This document shows positions 33,723 through 43,237 of a stretch of DNA of 64,000 nucleotides, in pieces. The notes beneath the pieces are model-generated. The model was not told where the DNA came from and ran no database searches. It saw only the letters and a list, made by a program, of their open reading frames with translations. This DNA is from Oribacterium sp. WCC10 (GTDB lineage: Bacteria > Bacillota > Clostridia > Lachnospirales > Lachnospiraceae): assembly GCF_900113415.1 (NCBI RefSeq), contig NZ_FOPH01000006.1, positions 62,001 through 126,000 of the forward strand, in the 5' to 3' direction. Every line of letters starts with the position of its first letter. Within the stretch, counting starts at the first letter, position 1. A program made the position numbers and the translations under genes.

Positions 33723-34601
33723 TTAGTGCCATGGCTCAGTCAGATAAACCTGCTTACAAAGATTCTTGTCTTTGCCATAGCGTAATGACTGATAACAATT
33801 CTTTGCTGTTTCCGGATCCGCAAATATACCGAAGACAGTAGGCCCGGAACCTGACATAAGAGAGTTGATGGCACCAAGCTCTTTCATCTTGGATTTAATA
33901 GACTCAATCTCCGGATAATTTCTACATGTGACTGTTTCCAAAATGTTGCCCATGTTTTCGGCGACCGCTCTTACGTCCTGCTTTTTTAATGCAGTTATCA
34001 CGGCGTCAACATCCGGATGAGAAGATTCGGGAAGAACATTCACATGAAGATTCTGATATACAAACTTCGTGGAAACGGATATTGCAGGCTTAGCTAAAAC
34101 TATTGGGCATATCGGTAGTTTCGTAAGAGGTGTGAGAACCTCTCCGATTCCCTCAGACAGAGCAGTTCCCCTCATAAGACAGAAAGGAATGTCTGCACCG
34201 AGCTTTACACCACGAAGCTTAAGCTCATTAACAGATAAACCCAGATCAAAAAGCTTGTTCATACCGTAAAGAACAGAAGCAGCATCTGTAGATCCGCCTG
34301 CCATACCTGCTGAAACAGGAATCACCTTCTTCAGTTGCATGGAAACGCCCTCTTTGATACCAAACTCGTCAATGAGCATTTTAGCTGCACGATACATGAG
34401 ATTGTTCTCATTTACCGGTAAAAATGAAAGATTTGTGGTAAGTCTGATACCGGGTTCGCCGGTTTTCTGCATATCTATATTGTCGTGAAGTTTAACAGTC
34501 TGCATGATCATCCTTACATCATGGTAACCGTCTTCACGCTGTCTCAAAACGTCAAGAGACAGATTTATCTTGCCGTATGCCTGCAGTTTAATGCTGTCCA
34601 T
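33723..34601 (-). CDS. ispE: 4-diphosphocytidyl-2-C-methyl-D-erythritol kinase
   Basis: GHMP-family kinase of the MEP isoprenoid pathway, phosphorylating CDP-ME. N-terminal AYGKINLSLDVLRQREDGYHDVRMIMQTV and the ATP-binding loop PVSAGMAGGSTDAASVL are characteristic, as is the C-terminal LMSGSGPTVFGIF. Length 292 residues is normal. GGGGGAG ribosome binding site upstream of the ATG. A promoter on the minus strand sits about 110 bases upstream. gntR follows 128 bases downstream on the same strand and is probably in the same transcript. Confidence 0.95.
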   Translation of the reverse strand: MDSIKLQAYGKINLSLDVLRQREDGYHDVRMIMQTVKLHDNIDMQKTGEPGIRLTTNLSFLPVNENNLMYRAAKMLIDEFGIKEGVSMQLKKVIPVSAGMAGGSTDAASVLYGMNKLFDLGLSVNELKLRGVKLGADIPFCLMRGTALSEGIGEVLTPLTKLPICPIVLAKPAISVSTKFVYQNLHVNVLPESSHPDVDAVITALKKQDVRAVAENMGNILETVTCRNYPEIESIKSKMKELGAINSLMSGSGPTVFGIFADPETAKNCYQSLRYGKDKNLCKQVYLTEPWH

Positions 34602-34695
34602 AAAATAACTTACTCCCCCTATATGTTGTATAAACTACTACAATTTAATAGATGAGAATGGAGCAAATGCCTAATTTCAAATAAAAAATCGTTCT

Positions 34696-34743
34696 TTGTA
34701 TACAATACTTCGCTATTGTAATGCATCTATCCGTTTTAAGCAA
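34696..34743 (-). promoter_or_regulatory. ispE-gntR promoter with palindromic operator candidate
   Basis: Read on the minus strand: TTGCTT (34743-34738), 17-base spacer, TACAAT (34720-34715). TTGTATACAA (34696-34705), a perfect palindrome of the type bound by FCD-GntR regulators, sits around the transcript start. Confidence 0.6.
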
Positions 34744-34892
34744 GGAATAATGTACTAATAATAATACAATAAATATAAAAAAATTATTATGGAGGCATTA
34801 AATTGTATTGCAATTTAACAAATTAATATCTCTCATTAGATAAACATACATGAATTAAAAGTATGAAAACTTTATAAAAATTATAAGGTATA

Positions 34893-34946
34893 TTGACATA
34901 ATGACAGGTTGTCACTATACTGTTGACACAAAATGACAGATTGTCA
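34893..34946 (+). promoter_or_regulatory. tetR promoter with two TetR-type operators
   Basis: TTGACA (34893-34898), 17-base spacer, TATACT (34916-34921). The spacer holds TGACAGGTTGTCA (34902-34914). A second copy, TGACAGATTGTCA, lies at 34934-34946, exactly 32 bases later. Both are TGACA-N3-TGTCA dyads, placed to block RNA polymerase. Confidence 0.85.
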
Positions 34947-35055
34947 CCTTGGTTTTCATAGACTTAGTGGTTTATAGATTGAAGTGTGGGAGTTTATGAG
35001 GGGTATGTAAATGATTCTCGGTCATTTGAAGGGGTTTTGTTGATTGGAGGGAAAA

Positions 35056-35724
35056 TTGGCAACTAAGAGATTTGAAAAGCTTTCTGAAGAAAAGAAGAAA
35101 CGTATTCTTGATGCAGCCAAAGAGGAATTTGCCAGAGTATCATTTGAAGAAGCATCAATAAATCAGATTATTAAAAATGCGGGTATATCAAGAGGCAGCT
35201 TTTATACCTATTTTGAGGACAAGAATGATCTGCTTAGATATATCTTCGATGAACAGGATGAAATGAATAAAAAATTTCTTAGAGAACTCGTTCTGGAAAA
35301 TGATGGTGATTTTTGGAAGGCTGTCACAGAGTGGACACGTAAAGTCGCAGGATATCTGAAAGAAGGTTCTATACAGCAGCGCATAAACATTATTACTAAT
35401 ACGGGGATGATGAGAAGAATCGTTGACTGGGTGGGAACAGAGAAGTGCATGGAGCATGATAAGACAAGAGACAAGGAAGAACTTGCCTGGCTGATGGAGA
35501 ATCTGAATCTCAGCTTTTTGGACTACAGAGGCAGTAGTGAAAGGTTTGAAGCGATTGTTAGGTCAGCACATATGCTTTCAGGTATCGCGATTTTAAATCT
35601 CATAATTTATCCAAATCAGAATACAGAAAAGATATTGAACGATTTTAATACCCAGTTGGATGTTCTTAGAGGCGGAGCAGATCCGAGGATGAACAGAAGT
35701 TGTAAGGGTGCTGTGTCAAAGTGA
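35056..35724 (+). CDS. TetR family transcriptional regulator
   Basis: TetR-fold repressor of about 222 residues. N-terminal helix-turn-helix: KKRILDAAKEEFARVSFEEASINQIIKNAGISRGSFYTYFEDKNDLL, a textbook TetR pattern. I chose the TTG at 35056 because GGAGGGAAAA precedes it; a TTG at 35044 lacks such spacing. The C-terminal ligand domain is variable, as expected. Two TGACA-N3-TGTCA operators overlap its own promoter, so it represses itself, and it probably controls the RND export genes downstream in the same direction. Confidence 0.9.
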   Translation: MATKRFEKLSEEKKKRILDAAKEEFARVSFEEASINQIIKNAGISRGSFYTYFEDKNDLLRYIFDEQDEMNKKFLRELVLENDGDFWKAVTEWTRKVAGYLKEGSIQQRINIITNTGMMRRIVDWVGTEKCMEHDKTRDKEELAWLMENLNLSFLDYRGSSERFEAIVRSAHMLSGIAILNLIIYPNQNTEKILNDFNTQLDVLRGGADPRMNRSCKGAVSK

Positions 35725-35878
35725 TAGCTTTGCCGGTGTTGATATCTGCATAATCCGGTATTGTTCCATTTAGCTAAGAATTAATTTTTGTATGGTGTTA
35801 AAAATCGGAATTCTTTGCCGAAAACAAATATGAGATACGGAATAAAGAATATGTTTCCGAAAAGGATAGGAGAAGGAT

Positions 35879-37000
35879 ATGAAAAAAATAGGTAAGGTTA
35901 TTATAGCAGTTGTTATAGTTGCAGTTATAGGTGCAGCTGTTACAGCAAGATTGATGAAACCTAAGGAAGAAATGCAAATGAAAGAGCTTCCGGCAGTCAC
36001 ATTGGCTACAGCTGCCACAGGGACTATAGAACGTGAAACAGCTCTGATGGGCAAGATACAGCCATCTGATACATATCATGTGATGCCCAAGACTTCCGGT
36101 GAGATTATTGAAATATATGTGCAGAATGGAGATCAGGTTAAGCAGGGAGATCCTATTGCCAGGATAGATAATCAGAAAGCGATAGATTCAGCGAAGGCAA
36201 CTTATGATTCTGCCAGTGCGTCTTTACGTGCCGCACAGGATCAGGCGAATACTGCAACAGATGCACTCAATCGTATGACTCCCCTTTATCAGGCAGGGGA
36301 TGTGGCGCCTCAGACATATACTCAAACACTGAATTCAGCAAATGCCGCACAGTCACAGGCTGCAGCTGCAAGAGCCCAGTTGAATTCAGCTAAGCTTCAG
36401 TATGATACACAGGTAGAGTACTCGACTGTAACAGCACCTTCAGACGGAACCGTTCAAAATCAGAATATGACACTGAACGGGACAGTATCACAATCATCCG
36501 AGCTTTGTGTCATAACAGGATCAGGACAGAGAAAAGTTAAATTCAACGTAACTGAAGATATACTTAATAATCTTTCCTTGGGACAGAAAGTCACAGTAGA
36601 GAAAAACAGCACAACTTATGAAGGAACTATTTCTGATTTAAGCAGGCTTATTGATTCATCTACCGGTCTTTTCGCTGTGGAGGCTGAACTTAAAAATGCT
36701 GATGCACTTGCAGATGGCGTTGCAGCAAAGGTTGAACTTATCTCGGCTACCGCTAAAGATGCCATGATTATTCCGTCAGATTACGTATATTATTCAAGTG
36801 GAAATCCTTACGTATATGTATATGAGAACGGAATAGCAAAAAGAGTTTTTATTACATTGGGAATAACCAATGATTCGGAATATCAGGTTATAGATGGAAT
36901 TACGAAAGAAGACAAGATAGTTTCAAGCTGGACAAATGATATTTATGACGGAGCAAGTGTTCGTATCATAGACGAAAATGGAAATATAGCAGCTAACTGA
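35879..37000 (+). CDS. RND efflux periplasmic adaptor (membrane fusion protein)
   Basis: 373-residue adaptor protein. An N-terminal hydrophobic anchor (residues 5-25) is followed by a biotinyl-lipoyl-like half (EIIEIYVQNGDQVKQGDPIARID), a long alpha-hairpin (about 95-155, rich in Ala/Gln), and the second half (YSTVTAPSDGTVQNQNMTLNGTV). Beta-barrel and membrane-proximal domains follow. This is the standard order of HlyD/AcrA proteins. AGGAGAAGG ribosome binding site. The RND pump starts 20 bases after its stop, so they form an operon. Confidence 0.9.
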   Translation: MKKIGKVIIAVVIVAVIGAAVTARLMKPKEEMQMKELPAVTLATAATGTIERETALMGKIQPSDTYHVMPKTSGEIIEIYVQNGDQVKQGDPIARIDNQKAIDSAKATYDSASASLRAAQDQANTATDALNRMTPLYQAGDVAPQTYTQTLNSANAAQSQAAAARAQLNSAKLQYDTQVEYSTVTAPSDGTVQNQNMTLNGTVSQSSELCVITGSGQRKVKFNVTEDILNNLSLGQKVTVEKNSTTYEGTISDLSRLIDSSTGLFAVEAELKNADALADGVAAKVELISATAKDAMIIPSDYVYYSSGNPYVYVYENGIAKRVFITLGITNDSEYQVIDGITKEDKIVSSWTNDIYDGASVRIIDENGNIAAN

Positions 37001-37020
37001 TATCAGGAAGGAGCAGCATA

Positions 37021-40000
37021 ATGCATTTTATAACCGAATTTGTCATCAGAAGACCGGTTACCACATTCCTGGCGGTTATCAGTCTCATATTTTTTGGAGT
37101 AATGTCCCTTTTAAGTCAGAAGATGGAACTTATGTCCAATATAGATGTTCCGATGATCATCATAACCACAACCTACAATGGAGCATCTCCTGAGGATGTG
37201 GATGAAATTATTTCAACACCTATTGAAGAGGGGGTTTCTGTACTTTCGGATGTAAAAAAAGTTACGTCCAAATCTTCTGAAAACTATGGATTTACCATGG
37301 TTCAGTATGAGTATGGTACAGATATGGATAAGGCTTACGATGAGCTGAAAAAGAAGATTGATGCAGTAAAGACGAAATTTCCGGATGGTGTAAATGATCC
37401 GAATGTCCTTACCATGAATGTTAGTGAACAGCCATCCCTTAGCCTTTCTATAGAAAATTCAGCACAGGATAATATGTACAACTATGTTGAAAATGATATT
37501 TCCCCTGAGTTTGAAAGCCTTGGCACTGTGGCAAGTGTATCTCTTTCCGGCGGACAGAAGCAGTATGTAAGCATAGAACTTATACCTGAAAAGCTAAAAC
37601 AGTATGGCCTTAGTATGTCAACTGTAGCATCAACTGTAGCAGGGGCTGATTTTGCACTTCCTGCAGGTACGACTAATGTTGGTAAGCAGAAGCTTTCAGT
37701 AAGTACCGGAAATGATTATGACGACGTCAGCTCTCTTGGAAATATTCCCATAACAACTGGAAACGGAAATACTGTTTACTTAAGTGATATTGCAAAGATA
37801 AATCTAAGTCTCAAAGATCAGGAGGCGATAGGAAGATATAACGGTCAGGATACTATCATGCTTGATCTTACAAAGAAACAGAGTGAGTCGGCAGTTAATA
37901 TGTCCAATCAGGCTAAAAAGCTCATAGCCGAGCTTGAAGCGAGAGATGAGAATCTTAAGATTCATATTATTGATGATGACTCAGTCAGCATACTAAACTC
38001 ATTGACTTCTGTATTCGAGACTATGATTATGGCTATCGTTATTTCCATGATTGTCATAATACTGTTTTTCGGAGATATGAAGGCTTCCCTTATTGTTGGT
38101 ACTTCTATCCCTATTTCCATACTTACAGCGCTTGTAGCTATGTGGGCTATGGGATACTCACTTAATATGGTAACCATGTCCTCACTTGTTCTTGGTGTAG
38201 GTATGATGGTTGATAACTCCATAGTTGTACTTGAAGCCTGCTTCAGATCCATGGACAAATATACAACTGCCGGATTAAAAACAAGACAGACTGCAGCGCT
38301 GGATTCTGTAAAAACAGTTGGTGAGTCTGTTTTGGGTTCAACCTTAACCACCTGTGTAGTTTTCCTGCCGCTTGGATTCATGAAGGGACTTATGGGACAG
38401 TTTTTCGCACCACTTGGATTTACCATTGTGTTCTGTATGCTGTCTTCTCTTATTTCGGCAATATCCATAGTTCCGCTTTGTTTTGTTATATATAAGCCTT
38501 CAGAGAATTCTCATGCTCCTGCTCATTCTGCCATTCAAAGAATGCAGGTTGTTTACAGAGGTATCATTGATAAGCTTCTTAATCACAGAGTTCTTGTTCT
38601 CGCTGTTTCTATCGGGCTGTTTGTTGCTTCTCTCGGCTTCTTGAAATATATCAAGGTAGAGATGATGCCGGCGACTGATGACGGTAAGATAACCATCACT
38701 GCGGAAACGAGATCCGGTCTTAAAATAGAGGAGATAAATAAAATACTTCTTAAAATAGAGGATGTGGTTTCAAAGGATCCTGATACAAAGAGTTACAGAG
38801 TATCTTCAGGTGGCTCCAGTATACAGTCAATGTATTACGGAAGCAGTTCTACGGTTACAGTTGAGCTTATTAAAAACAGGAGCATGAAGACAAAGGATAA
38901 GGCTACTTACTATCGTAAGATTTTTGACGGAACACCTGATGCAGTCATTTCCGTTAAAGCCAATAACTCCATGTCAAGTATGTCAACTTCCAAAGATAAT
39001 TACGAGGCAATTTTGCAGTCTTCAAACTACAATAGTCTGAAGGAGGCATCAAAACAGATAGTTGAAGAACTTCAGACAAGAAATGATGTTACTGCGGTAC
39101 ATTCTTCACTTGAGAATGCAGCCCCCCTTATCAAAATTCATGTGGATCCGATAAAAGCAAATGCAGAGGGTCTGACGCCTTCAGGTGTAGGAAATCAGCT
39201 TTATAATATGATATCCGGTAAGAAGGCCATGACAATGCAGATAGATGGACAGAATACGGATGTTACAGTGGAGTATCCTAAGGATGAGTATGATAATGTA
39301 GAAAAGATAAAGGATATCTTCCTTACAACACCGACAGGTGCCCAGGTACAGCTTAAAGACATAAGTGATGTTGTATTTGAGGATTCACCGGCATCAATTA
39401 ACAGAGTTGACAAGAAGTACAACGTAACTATCAAGGCGGAATATACGACCAATGCGGATCAGATGTCCAGAATGCGTATCAATCAGGAAGTTATTTCAAA
39501 ATATCTTACTAATGGTGTAACAATGGGTGTTAATTCATCTGATCAGTCACAGAGTGAAGAGTTTTCATCCTTTGGTGGAGCTCTTGTTATCGCGGTATTC
39601 CTTATCTGGGTAGTAATGGCGGCACAGTTTGAGTCCATGAGATTCTCTTTCATGGTTATGACCACACTTCCACTTGCTTTGATAGGTTCATTCGCACTTT
39701 TGTGGCTTTCCGATTCATCTATTTCAATGGTTTCGCTTCTTGGATTTATGATGCTTATCGGTACGGTTGTTAATAACGGTATCCTATATGTTGATACTGT
39801 TAACCAGTACAGGATGGCGATGCCAAGAAGGCGTGCCCTTATAGAAGCCGGTGCTACGAGACTGAGACCTATCCTTATGACTACTCTTACAACTGTTCTG
39901 TCGATGATTCCTATGGCGATAGGTATCGGAGATAATGGTGAGATGATGAAGGGACTCGCCATAGTAGATGTGGGCGGTCTTACGGCATCTACCATTCTTG

Positions 40001-40227
40001 CTCTCCTAGTTCTTCCTGTTTACTATACAGTGATGGATAAAAATAAAAAGAACGTGGATAAGGATGTTCCGGGACCTGGATATATGGAAGGAAAGAAACC
40101 TTCCGAGTACTATCAGAAGAAAGCTGCAGAAGAATGGGAAAGGTATGGAACACCTGATGATGATCCTTCAGGAGATGAGGAGTCTCCACTGGATGATGGA
40201 GATTTCTCTGATGGATTTCCGGACTGA
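37021..40227 (+). CDS. RND family efflux pump (AcrB/SwrC-like)
   Basis: 1068-residue proton-driven exporter with 12 expected transmembrane helices and two large extracellular loops. The N-terminus is FVIRRPVTTFLAVISLIFFGVMSL. In helix 4 the motif LVLGVGMMVDNSIVVLEACFR keeps one aspartate of the proton relay and has Asn for the second. In helix 10 IGTVVNNGILYVDTVNQYR has Asn where AcrB has Lys. Both changes are usual in the SwrC-like group of Gram-positives. A C-terminal acidic tail of about 50 residues (DPSGDEESPLDDGDF) is cytoplasmic. Substrate unknown. Confidence 0.92.
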   Translation: MHFITEFVIRRPVTTFLAVISLIFFGVMSLLSQKMELMSNIDVPMIIITTTYNGASPEDVDEIISTPIEEGVSVLSDVKKVTSKSSENYGFTMVQYEYGTDMDKAYDELKKKIDAVKTKFPDGVNDPNVLTMNVSEQPSLSLSIENSAQDNMYNYVENDISPEFESLGTVASVSLSGGQKQYVSIELIPEKLKQYGLSMSTVASTVAGADFALPAGTTNVGKQKLSVSTGNDYDDVSSLGNIPITTGNGNTVYLSDIAKINLSLKDQEAIGRYNGQDTIMLDLTKKQSESAVNMSNQAKKLIAELEARDENLKIHIIDDDSVSILNSLTSVFETMIMAIVISMIVIILFFGDMKASLIVGTSIPISILTALVAMWAMGYSLNMVTMSSLVLGVGMMVDNSIVVLEACFRSMDKYTTAGLKTRQTAALDSVKTVGESVLGSTLTTCVVFLPLGFMKGLMGQFFAPLGFTIVFCMLSSLISAISIVPLCFVIYKPSENSHAPAHSAIQRMQVVYRGIIDKLLNHRVLVLAVSIGLFVASLGFLKYIKVEMMPATDDGKITITAETRSGLKIEEINKILLKIEDVVSKDPDTKSYRVSSGGSSIQSMYYGSSSTVTVELIKNRSMKTKDKATYYRKIFDGTPDAVISVKANNSMSSMSTSKDNYEAILQSSNYNSLKEASKQIVEELQTRNDVTAVHSSLENAAPLIKIHVDPIKANAEGLTPSGVGNQLYNMISGKKAMTMQIDGQNTDVTVEYPKDEYDNVEKIKDIFLTTPTGAQVQLKDISDVVFEDSPASINRVDKKYNVTIKAEYTTNADQMSRMRINQEVISKYLTNGVTMGVNSSDQSQSEEFSSFGGALVIAVFLIWVVMAAQFESMRFSFMVMTTLPLALIGSFALLWLSDSSISMVSLLGFMMLIGTVVNNGILYVDTVNQYRMAMPRRRALIEAGATRLRPILMTTLTTVLSMIPMAIGIGDNGEMMKGLAIVDVGGLTASTILALLVLPVYYTVMDKNKKNVDKDVPGPGYMEGKKPSEYYQKKAAEEWERYGTPDDDPSGDEESPLDDGDFSDGFPD

Positions 40228-40311
40228 TGATTATAAATATACTACTTACTTTTGATACTTACTCACCATGTGTTTTGGATAATTTGATCAGGTAGGCAGT
40301 GTTTGAATGAG

Positions 40312-40348
40312 ATATCCCGGAAAAAAGTATTTTTTCGGGATATTTTTG
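40312..40348 (+). terminator. Terminator after the RND pump
   Basis: ATATCCCG / CGGGATAT outer stem continued by AAAAA/TTTTT, then TTTTTG. It lies between the pump and the TolC-like genes and may allow partial read-through. Confidence 0.85.
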
Positions 40349-40429
40349 TTTATTTAACATAGAGTAAACATTTACTGACTAAGATGCTTCATGTGAGCCA
40401 ATAAAACAGTTTTAACGGGAGGGTTATTA

Positions 40430-41614
40430 ATGATACTTAGTGAAAAAAAACTGGCTATGGTCATGGTGGGAGTGATGATTATAGAGTCATTTGCAGCAGT
40501 TGCAGCAGAGCGAGCAACAATTGACTATGCTCCGAGACAGACTTCCTATGAAAGAGAAAGAACGGCAGAGGAGTGGGCAAGATTGCGCGATAACAACCTT
40601 GAATGGGATGAGATAAGAGATTTAGTTCATGAGTACAATCCTACTGTATCCGCAATATGGATAAACTACAGAGATAATAATGATACAGGAACATATGATC
40701 TTGATTATGATGCAGTTATCAGCAATATTGAAAGTGTATATGACAACGCTTTGGGTATAAGTGATGCCGGGGACGCATCGGCAGAACTTGCCAGAAAGCA
40801 GTCTCTTGCAAGCGTGGATACCGTCATACAGAATTCTGACAGGCAGATTGTTACGCTTGGATATAAGAAAACAGAGGTGACAACAGCAGAAGCTATAAAG
40901 CAGCAGATAATCGGAATATATACTTCAGATCTTAATGCAAAGCTTAACGAACTAACCATCAAACAGAATCAGAATCTCCTTGAGCAGACAATGAGAAAAA
41001 AGCAGGTTGGTTCTGCGACTGAACTTGATGTCATGACTGCGGAGAAAGCGTTGAAAGATGCAGAAGCTGCACTACAGACTTCTGTGGCGGATCATACAAA
41101 GACAAAGCAGACGGTGCTGGTAAATCTTGGTTGGACTTATAATGCTGAGCCTGTGATATGCGATGTTCCGGAAGTCAGCAATGATATGATAACCATGATT
41201 AATCTTGAAAATGATATAGCTCAGGCCATGGAGAAAAGCTATACACTGAAGATAGATGAAAGGAAGCTTTCTTTGGCAGAGTCTGACGGAACTATAAGCA
41301 GTTCATCCATCACTCTCGGAACTGATAAAAATCAGGTGAAGTCGGATATGACGGCTAAGTACAATGCTTTGATAACTGCGTTGAATGCTTATGAGAAACA
41401 GCAGCTGAATGAAACAAATCTTCAGCAGACGCTTGATAAGACCACAAGAAGTTATGCATCCGGTGCTGCAAGTCTGAGAGATCTTGAGACTGCTCAATAT
41501 AATTATGAGTCTGCCAAGATCAATACTGAACTCAAGAAGTATGCAGTTCAGGCCGCTTACTTTACTTATTGTTCCTACAGAGACGGTCTTGCGGGCAGTG
41601 GTTCATCATCATGA
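40430..41614 (+). CDS. TolC family protein, first copy
   Basis: 394-residue exported protein with a signal peptide (about residues 1-26, cut after AVAA). The rest is almost entirely long coiled-coil helices, with the TolC-like blocks MRKKQVGSATELDVMTAEKALKDAEAALQTS and ARSYASGAASLRDLETAQYNYESAK-like text (Thr-Arg-Ser-Tyr-Ala-Ser-Gly) repeated in both halves, as in outer membrane efflux proteins. Just after the signal it carries EWARLRDNNLEWDEIRDLV, a block also found in the next gene. TolC proteins normally cross an outer membrane, which this organism probably lacks, so its role is uncertain. Confidence 0.82.
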   Translation: MILSEKKLAMVMVGVMIIESFAAVAAERATIDYAPRQTSYERERTAEEWARLRDNNLEWDEIRDLVHEYNPTVSAIWINYRDNNDTGTYDLDYDAVISNIESVYDNALGISDAGDASAELARKQSLASVDTVIQNSDRQIVTLGYKKTEVTTAEAIKQQIIGIYTSDLNAKLNELTIKQNQNLLEQTMRKKQVGSATELDVMTAEKALKDAEAALQTSVADHTKTKQTVLVNLGWTYNAEPVICDVPEVSNDMITMINLENDIAQAMEKSYTLKIDERKLSLAESDGTISSSSITLGTDKNQVKSDMTAKYNALITALNAYEKQQLNETNLQQTLDKTTRSYASGAASLRDLETAQYNYESAKINTELKKYAVQAAYFTYCSYRDGLAGSGSSS

Positions 41615-41727
41615 TGAAGGGTTTGAAAAAGAACGTTTGTGTTTACAGAAACAAAGGTAACAAACAGATCAGGTAATCCGGAAAGGAAAATCCGATATCG
41701 AAATGAGATAATAGGATATGAGATTAT

Positions 41728-43053
41728 ATGAAGAAAAGAATTATAGCATGTGTTCTCACTGCTTCCATGCTTGGAACATTGGCATCAGGAACAGTGATGG
41801 CAGAAACAACAAAGAAGCCTGGAACAAGAGTTGTGATTAATGTTACAGATCCTTTTTCGTCTGAAACCGGTCTCACGGGAGTGGATTCACAGGGAAGACC
41901 TAATGGTATGGATGATGAGACATGGGCAAGACTTCAGGATAATGTGATTGATTATGATGAAATTCCGGATCTTGTGGAATACAGAAGTGTCATCGCCAGG
42001 CAGCAGACAGCGGCGATAGATAACTATGCAGTCAATATGAATCAGATTATAGATTCTATCAGCGATTCAATAGGTGACATGAATGCGGAGATAACGGATC
42101 TCAGAGAAAAAAGAAATGAAGAGACAGATGCCGCAAAGAAGGCTGAGTATGATGCTATGATAAAACTGTACAACAGTATGATAAGTGCCAGCGGAACAGA
42201 TAATTATGGCATTGTTTCAACAGATGAAACGGGGAATGTCACGAAAACAACAATGAGCGTACAGAAAGCGACAGCTCAGGGGTCGCTGACAAAACTTGTA
42301 AGTTCCATTAAAAAGAACATGCATGCCACCAAAGTTTCCATGATAAGCGGTATGAATTCAGCGTTTCTGGGATATCAAAGTCTTTTGGAACTTAACAGGA
42401 TGTATCAGAAGCAGGTGGATATGTACAGGACCATGTACGATGCGGTATTAAGGCAGCAGGCTGTGGGATCCGCAACGGCTGCTGATGTCAGATCTGCAGA
42501 AATCAGTCTCAGAGAGGCGGAACTAAACCTTTCAGGCAACAATGAATCTCTTCGCAGTATAAAGGAGAATATGGCATTGTTACTTGGATGGGATATATCC
42601 GAGGTTGCCAATGTTTCCATAGGCGTAATGCCTCAGTATGATGCAACATATATTGCTTCCAGGGATTTGAATGCCGATATTGAAACGGCACGAATGTACA
42701 ATGTGAGTTATGGATCTGCAGCTGCTATGAAAAAGCCGGATATAACCGGTTATTCAGAGGCGGATATAAAGAGAAATTCGACAAAAGAGAATCTTAATAT
42801 CACCATGAATTCGCTTTACAATACTGCACTTCAGGCAGGGAGTGAATACGATGCGGCTCTTGCAGGTTATATGGTTGCGGCAAGGCAGAAGGATGCGGCT
42901 GAGCGAAGTTATGCTGCCGGACTTGTCGGAAATTCTCAATATGCCGGAGCTGTTACCCAGTATATAGCATCAGAGGCACAGGCCAATATTTCGGCCATCA
43001 ATGCATCATCTGCAGTTTTAAACTATCAGGCTGCTTTAAAGGGATATGTCTAA
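41728..43053 (+). CDS. TolC family protein, second copy
   Basis: 441-residue exported protein with a signal peptide (about 1-25, ending VMA). It is helical throughout and has internal TolC-like repeats RQQAVGSATAADVRSAEISLREAELNLSG and ERSYAAGLVGNSQYAGAVTQYI. The block TWARLQDNVIDYDEIPDLVEYRS near residue 65-85 matches the first copy, so the two are paralogues that diverged after duplication. It follows the first copy by 113 bases and ends at a strong terminator. With adaptor and RND pump upstream it completes a three-part export set, apparently with two different outer components. Confidence 0.82.
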   Translation: MKKRIIACVLTASMLGTLASGTVMAETTKKPGTRVVINVTDPFSSETGLTGVDSQGRPNGMDDETWARLQDNVIDYDEIPDLVEYRSVIARQQTAAIDNYAVNMNQIIDSISDSIGDMNAEITDLREKRNEETDAAKKAEYDAMIKLYNSMISASGTDNYGIVSTDETGNVTKTTMSVQKATAQGSLTKLVSSIKKNMHATKVSMISGMNSAFLGYQSLLELNRMYQKQVDMYRTMYDAVLRQQAVGSATAADVRSAEISLREAELNLSGNNESLRSIKENMALLLGWDISEVANVSIGVMPQYDATYIASRDLNADIETARMYNVSYGSAAAMKKPDITGYSEADIKRNSTKENLNITMNSLYNTALQAGSEYDAALAGYMVAARQKDAAERSYAAGLVGNSQYAGAVTQYIASEAQANISAINASSAVLNYQAALKGYV

Positions 43054-43155
43054 GGCGGTGAAGAACCACCGAATATGTGTTGATTGATTCGTACGAAACA
43101 GATCATATCTTTGATCGATGTTCTTTTTTGAAGTGTCATGAAGCAATCACTTATA

Positions 43156-43200
43156 AGGTCCGTATCGGAGATAGCTTCGGTACGGACCTAGTCGTTTTTT
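43156..43200 (+). terminator. Intrinsic terminator after the second TolC-like gene
   Basis: AGGTCCGTATCG / CGGTACGGACCT stem with one wobble. A TTTTTT run lies a few bases beyond. Confidence 0.85.
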
Positions 43201-43237
43201 AGAGTATATTAATGCATTTACCCTTGTGTTATACTCC

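Larger units (their letters stand above)
34602..35055. other. Divergent ispE-tetR intergenic region
   Basis: 454 very AT-rich bases. Besides the two promoters listed separately, it has the dyad TTAAATTG-TATTG-CAATTTAA at 34798-34818 preceded by GGAGG. No credible gene follows; the possible frame there is only seven codons. Confidence 0.5.

Noticed and set aside
34791-34827. Tiny peptide gene behind GGAGG upstream of tetR
   Set aside because: Only about seven codons from a TTG, sitting on a palindrome; chance is more likely.
37962-38468. 168-codon open frame on the minus strand inside the RND pump
   Set aside because: Mirror of a membrane-protein coding strand; no start signals and no homology.
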